56,337 bases of DNA from NCBI RefSeq assembly GCF_000769075.1, contig NZ_JRFC01000020.1, positions 127,523 through 183,859 of the forward strand, in the 5' to 3' direction. Below are positions 52,872 through 56,337 of this stretch, one piece after another. Below the pieces are notes generated by a model, which had not been told where the DNA came from, ran no database searches, and was given only the letters and a program-made list of their open reading frames with translations. Position 1 is the first letter of the stretch; every line of letters begins with the position of its first letter. The translations under genes and the position numbers were made by a program. This stretch comes from Porphyromonas sp. COT-290 OH3588. Lineage in GTDB: Bacteria; Bacteroidota; Bacteroidia; Bacteroidales; Porphyromonadaceae.

Positions 52872-54305
52872 TTACTTGTTGCGCTCGATTAGAGTTTCTA
52901 CAGTTTCAATCTCCAAGCAGTGAGCCGCACCAGTGACACCGATCGTACCGCTCATGTAAGCTGCCTGATAGTCCTTGGTGATCACGCCCGTATTAATGAA
53001 GTGCCTGATACCTGCCACAAGGCGAGCCTTGTCGCTAGCGTTCTCTCCTTCGTAGTGAGCATTAACACCATAGCTTAGAGCCAACTGGCGAGACAGAGTT
53101 TCGTTGTAGCAAATAGCACACACAGGCACAGTAGCACGGAACGAAGACAGATAGCGAGCCGTGCGGCCAGTATAGCTGTCTGTGATGATCGTCTGTGTCT
53201 CGATCTTCTCTACGCTCTTGACCGCCTGCTTGGCTAGATAAGCCGTAGTCGTGCTCACCTCCTTGGAGTGAGGCACTTCATCGTCGTAGGTAGAGTGCAG
53301 AGTGGCCTCGGCCTCCTCAATGATACGAGCCATTGTCTGTACAGCCTCTAGTGGATACTTACCATTGGCAGTTTCGCCAGAGAGCATCACAGCATCTGTG
53401 CGGTAGTAAACAGCGTTGGCGATGTCGCTCACCTCGGCACGGGTAGGCAGAGGGTTCTCCATCATCGTGTGGAGCATCTGCGTAGCCACGATCACAGGCT
53501 TCTTGGCAGCGATACACTTCTTGATGATCATGCGCTGGATACTAGGCACCTTCTCGGCTGGCACCTCGATAGCGAGGTCACCACGAGCAATCATGATACC
53601 GCCAGCTACTTCGATGATCTCGTCGATGTTGTCTACCCCTTCTTGGTTCTCAATCTTAGCGATGATCTTGATGTCGCTGTTGTGTGCATCAAGGATCTCC
53701 TGAATATCGAGGATATCCTGCTTGTTGCGTACGAATGAGTGAGCAATGAACTCGATGTTCTGTGGGATAGAGTGCAGGATATTGCCACGGTCCTTCTCTG
53801 TGAGCGAAGGTAGATCAATACGTACTCCGGGTACATTGACGCTCTTGCGACTACCGAGCTTACCAGTATTCTGGCAAGTCGTGAATAGCTTATCATCTTC
53901 CTTGGCCTCTACGAGGAATACGAGTGTACCATCATCGAGGAGGATGCGAGCACCTACGGGTACGTCGCGCACAAAGTTTACGTAGTTTACGTTGATGATT
54001 TCGTTGTTAGTCTTAACCTCTGGGTTAGCCATGAATACGACCTTGTCACCTGCAGAGAATAGGCGCTTCTCTTCTGGATCTCCTTCTAGAGTGGTCGTAC
54101 GTACCTCTGGCCCCTTAGTGTCGAGTAGTACAGCTACATCCTTGCTTACGGCACGTGTATTGTTGATCACCTCTGTGATACCTTCCTTGGTCATGTGAGC
54201 CGTATTCATACGAACCACATTCACACCAGCCTCGACAAGGGGGCGAAGGAACTCCACGCTGCAACGCAAGTCGGAGATGGTAGCGACAATTTTAGTCTTC
54301 TTCAT
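52872..54305 (-). CDS. pyk: Pyruvate kinase
   Basis: A 477-residue glycolytic enzyme converting phosphoenolpyruvate and ADP to pyruvate and ATP. Motifs are KKTKIVATIS, LLDTKGPEVRT, IAKIENQEGVDNIDEII with the active-site Lys, MIARGDLAIEVP, TQMLHTMMENPLPTRAEVSD and MLSGETANGKYP. Length is normal. Some positions (SDLRCS for GPAS, MNTAHM for LNFSHG) follow the Bacteroidota variant. aroQ lies 23 bp upstream in the same direction, so they are likely cotranscribed. Confidence 0.97.
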   Translation of the reverse strand: MKKTKIVATISDLRCSVEFLRPLVEAGVNVVRMNTAHMTKEGITEVINNTRAVSKDVAVLLDTKGPEVRTTTLEGDPEEKRLFSAGDKVVFMANPEVKTNNEIINVNYVNFVRDVPVGARILLDDGTLVFLVEAKEDDKLFTTCQNTGKLGSRKSVNVPGVRIDLPSLTEKDRGNILHSIPQNIEFIAHSFVRNKQDILDIQEILDAHNSDIKIIAKIENQEGVDNIDEIIEVAGGIMIARGDLAIEVPAEKVPSIQRMIIKKCIAAKKPVIVATQMLHTMMENPLPTRAEVSDIANAVYYRTDAVMLSGETANGKYPLEAVQTMARIIEEAEATLHSTYDDEVPHSKEVSTTTAYLAKQAVKSVEKIETQTIITDSYTGRTARYLSSFRATVPVCAICYNETLSRQLALSYGVNAHYEGENASDKARLVAGIRHFINTGVITKDYQAAYMSGTIGVTGAAHCLEIETVETLIERNK

Positions 54306-54328
54306 CTTTTCTTGAGTAATTAATTGGA

Positions 54329-54784
54329 TTATTCTTTAGAATTTACACATTGCAATTTTGCTAGCAAAGCCTCCAGAGCCAATCTATAGCTATCCAAACC
54401 AAAACCAGTGATCACACCGAGGCACCCAGAGGCAATACGTGATTCGTGTCTATAACTCTCACGAGCATGGATATTGCTCAGATGAACCTCCACCACGGGG
54501 ATCTGTATCGCTCTGATGGCATCGAGCAGGGCAATAGATGTATGCGTATAGGCACCTGCATTGAGTATGATACCCACACAGCCCTCGTCTTGCGCTTGGT
54601 AGAGATAGTCTATGAGAGCCCCCTCATGGTTGCTTTGTAGATAGATTAGCTCCACATCTGAGTAACCTTGTCTGAGGTCATCAAGGAAACGATCGAAAGA
54701 GGCACACCCATAGATCTCTGGCTCCCGAGAACCGATACGAGCCAGATTGGGGCCATTCACAACGACGATACGCATCCTCCTCAT
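54329..54784 (-). CDS. aroQ: Type II 3-dehydroquinate dehydratase
   Basis: A small type II dehydroquinase (151 residues from this start) in the shikimate pathway. It carries NGPNLARIGSREPEIYG with the active-site Arg and Tyr, QSNHEGALID, NAGAYTHTSIALLDAI with the catalytic His region, and EVHLSNIHARESYRHES. The open frame runs to 54808, but the promoter's expected start site is about 54811, so ATG 54784 (MRRMRIVVVNG) or 54775 (MRIVVVNG) is more likely. An AGGAGG sequence lies directly before the 54775 ATG. Divergent from xerD. Confidence 0.94.
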   Translation of the reverse strand: MRRMRIVVVNGPNLARIGSREPEIYGCASFDRFLDDLRQGYSDVELIYLQSNHEGALIDYLYQAQDEGCVGIILNAGAYTHTSIALLDAIRAIQIPVVEVHLSNIHARESYRHESRIASGCLGVITGFGLDSYRLALEALLAKLQCVNSKE

Positions 54785-54816
54785 TGATTGGTTATTCGCT
54801 AGTTTCATTAACTTTG

Positions 54817-54824
54817 CAAAGGTA
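54817..54824 (-). promoter_or_regulatory. -7 element of the aroQ-pyk operon
   Basis: TACCTTTG on the minus strand matches TAnnTTTG, 32 bp upstream of ATG 54784. Its closeness to 54808 argues against the longest aroQ frame. No plus-strand box for xerD was identified. Confidence 0.55.
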
Positions 54825-54848
54825 ACTAATTATTTTTAATTTATCTCA

Positions 54849-55784
54849 TTGATTCCTGAGAATATTACGGAGAAATATCTCTACTACTTGAGGCTAGAGC
54901 AGGGGCTAACGCCCAACAGCTGCTCGGCTTACCTAGAAGATGTAGGCAAACTAATCTCTTGGAGCGAAGCGCAAGGCTTGGATCTGACCAAAGTATCGTA
55001 CCAAGACCTGCAGCACTTCGTCGCCAGTCTGTACGACCTAGGCATACAAACTAGATCTATTGCTCGGATCATCGCTGGGGTAAGGAGTTTTTTTCGCTTC
55101 CTAGTCCTTGAGGACTATATCTCGGCAGACCCAAGTGAGCTACTCGAGAGCCCTAAACTCGGGCAATACTTACCCTGTGTCCTATCCACCGACGAGGTAG
55201 ATAGTATCATAGAGGCAGCAGCAAGTAAGGGCGGCATAGAGGGACTAAGAAACAGAGCCATCTTGGAGATCCTTTTTAGCTGCGGGCTACGGGTCAGTGA
55301 GTTGTGCCATCTCAAGTACAGCGATTTGTTTTTGGAGGAAGCCTACCTAAGGGTATATGGCAAAGGGCGGAAACATCGTCTAGTACCAATGAGCCCCTCG
55401 GCGATAGAGGTGCTTAAAGATTACCTCTCCGCCAACCGCCCTACCCCCAAACGAGGACACGAGGACTATGTCTTCTTGAGCAAGCGTGGTCAAGCTATTT
55501 CTCGCAATATGGTCTTCGTCTTCATCAAGGAGGCTGCAGGAATTGCTGGGATTACCAAAAACATTAGCCCACACACCTTTCGCCACAGTTTCGCCACAGC
55601 TCTACTTGAGGGTGGAGCCAACCTACAAGCTATCCAGCTCATGCTAGGGCACGAAGACATCGGTACAACCGAGATCTACACCCATATAGATAGAACCAAG
55701 CTACGCCAGCAAATAGAGAGCTTCCACCCTAGGAATAGAAAGCGCAGTAGTACCTCCAATACCTCGGAGTCGCCCCAAAAGTAG
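54849..55784 (+). CDS. xerD: Tyrosine recombinase XerD
   Basis: A 311-residue site-specific recombinase that resolves chromosome dimers at dif. The N-terminal SAM-like core-binding domain (about 1-90) precedes the catalytic domain with R148 (GLRVSEL), K172 (GKGRKHRLVP), H242 and R245 (PHTFRHSFAT), H268 (LGHEDIGTT) and Y277 (IYTHI). The frame has no upstream ATG in the right place, and TTG 54849 is the only reasonable initiator at the expected N-terminus. The C-terminal Ser/Arg-rich tail is extra. xerD beside aroQ and pyk is a recurring Bacteroidota arrangement. Confidence 0.94.
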   Translation: MIPENITEKYLYYLRLEQGLTPNSCSAYLEDVGKLISWSEAQGLDLTKVSYQDLQHFVASLYDLGIQTRSIARIIAGVRSFFRFLVLEDYISADPSELLESPKLGQYLPCVLSTDEVDSIIEAAASKGGIEGLRNRAILEILFSCGLRVSELCHLKYSDLFLEEAYLRVYGKGRKHRLVPMSPSAIEVLKDYLSANRPTPKRGHEDYVFLSKRGQAISRNMVFVFIKEAAGIAGITKNISPHTFRHSFATALLEGGANLQAIQLMLGHEDIGTTEIYTHIDRTKLRQQIESFHPRNRKRSSTSNTSESPQK

Positions 55785-56106
55785 GCTCTAGCCTCTATAT
55801 ATCCGCTCTTGACTGACCTAGCTAGATACACACTCCGATAGGGATAAGCTGAAAACACATATAGAGCCTTATGAGCTCTCTGGCCTCGGGCAACCAATAG
55901 ATTTACTGCTCTTTGAGCTACCGCTCCGATTAGCTTGGGCATAATATGGGACATCACTATACCCCACCCACTCTACTTAAGACCTTCGTTTGTCTATCCA
56001 TGTGTTAAGAAGCATTAATACATTGGTGAAAAAATCAGACTAATACAACCTCAATTATTAAAGAATAACGAGTCTTCTCAAAATAATTAATGGGAAGGAG
56101 CACCTA
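55785..56106. other. Gene-free sequence after xerD
   Basis: About 320 bp with no supported gene. A 93-codon minus-strand frame at 55676-55957 overlaps xerD and looks like a shadow. No clear xerD terminator was found. Confidence 0.45.
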
Positions 56107-56170
56107 AACCGATGGACTTACTCGCTAGGATATGTCCATCAACTCTACAAGATTGATGGGAAGAAACACC
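56107..56170 (+). repeat. Dispersed structured element, copy C (core)
   Basis: Aligns gap-free with 15955-16018 at roughly 80% identity by eye and less closely with 41124-41187. A GATGGAC/GTCCATC stem (56111-56117 with 56134-56140) is retained. A TGGGAAG motif occurs on both sides of the core (56090 and 56157), so a tandem layout is possible. The 3' end is unresolved and may extend toward the window edge. Confidence 0.65.
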
Positions 56171-56304
56171 AGAAACAGTGGGGACAGAGCCTAAAATCGC
56201 CTCCAAAAACAAAGACAAAAGACTCGTTATAAATCAATTGAGACCGTTGCACGGCATTTTGCCTCTTTTCGGTTAGAAACGTTGTATATATCTCTGATTA
56301 TTAC

Positions 56305-56312
56305 TATCTTTA
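56305..56312 (+). promoter_or_regulatory. Possible promoter at the right edge
   Basis: TATCTTTA resembles the TAnnTTTG box, with TTGT at 56282-56285 and a 19-bp spacer as -33. It would serve a gene starting at or after ATG 56335, which is cut off by the window. Confidence 0.3.
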
Positions 56313-56337
56313 ATATGTAATTAACTGTATCGACATG

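Overview
The window is a piece of a Bacteroidota chromosome, most likely Porphyromonas or a close relative. Lineage markers are the fused MurF-alanine racemase, a split PntA, a HU-like protein with a low-complexity tail, DUF3276 (PUR-type), GSCFA, DUF4831, DUF5689 and DUF5103 families, TonB-dependent receptors with carboxypeptidase-like N-termini, and many TAnnTTTG -7 promoter elements with weak Shine-Dalgarno signals. The genus is an inference from family content.

Layout. 1-2744 (minus): proton-translocating NAD(P) transhydrogenase operon pntAA-pntAB-pntB, with pntB cut by the left edge. 3241-7038 (plus): compact operon of membrane protein, winged-helix regulator, TonB-dependent receptor and secreted helical protein. 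7039-7689: non-coding DNA with a 22-bp periodic palindrome array in front of a HU-like gene (7690-8208). 8389-11879 (minus): GSCFA protein and MurF-Alr. 12019-13668 (minus): collagen-like lipoprotein nuclease. 13822-15621 (minus): TypA/BipA. 16377-16826 (minus): unknown protein. 17178-21610 (plus): LptD-like outer-membrane protein, LysE-type exporter, CBM9-like protein. 21607-25685 (minus): DUF3276, membrane protein, MtaB, LpxL-type acyltransferase, glycosyltransferase. 26589-34986: secreted EEP nuclease divergent from a TonB receptor, two DUF5689 lipoproteins and a second nuclease lipoprotein, which I read as an extracellular nucleic-acid scavenging locus. 35308-37953 (plus): DUF4831 protein and POT peptide transporter. 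38597-40882 (plus): bioB-bioA. 41620-44610 (plus): unknown lipoprotein, riboflavin synthase, T9SS plug-like DUF5103 protein. 44978-50029 (plus): murC-ftsQ-ftsA-ftsZ. 50112-52394 (plus): GH92 mannosidase. 52651-52724 (minus): tRNA-Arg(TCT). 52872-54784 (minus): aroQ-pyk, divergent from xerD (54849-55784, plus).

Most genes are core envelope, division and metabolic functions. The unusual content is largely non-coding: two palindrome arrays with about two-helical-turn periodicity (7355-7456 and 26102-26184); a dispersed structured intergenic element in three places (about 15931, 41100 and 56107); a family of hairpins built on an AGGGGCTG/CAGCCCCT core at the ends of five transcription units; and two terminators that share a long conserved loop.

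The gene-level point of most interest is the pair of secreted nuclease lipoproteins, one carrying a 54-bp-repeat collagen-like stalk, together with the TonB/DUF5689 locus. No CRISPR array, intact insertion sequence, prophage or rRNA gene is visible.
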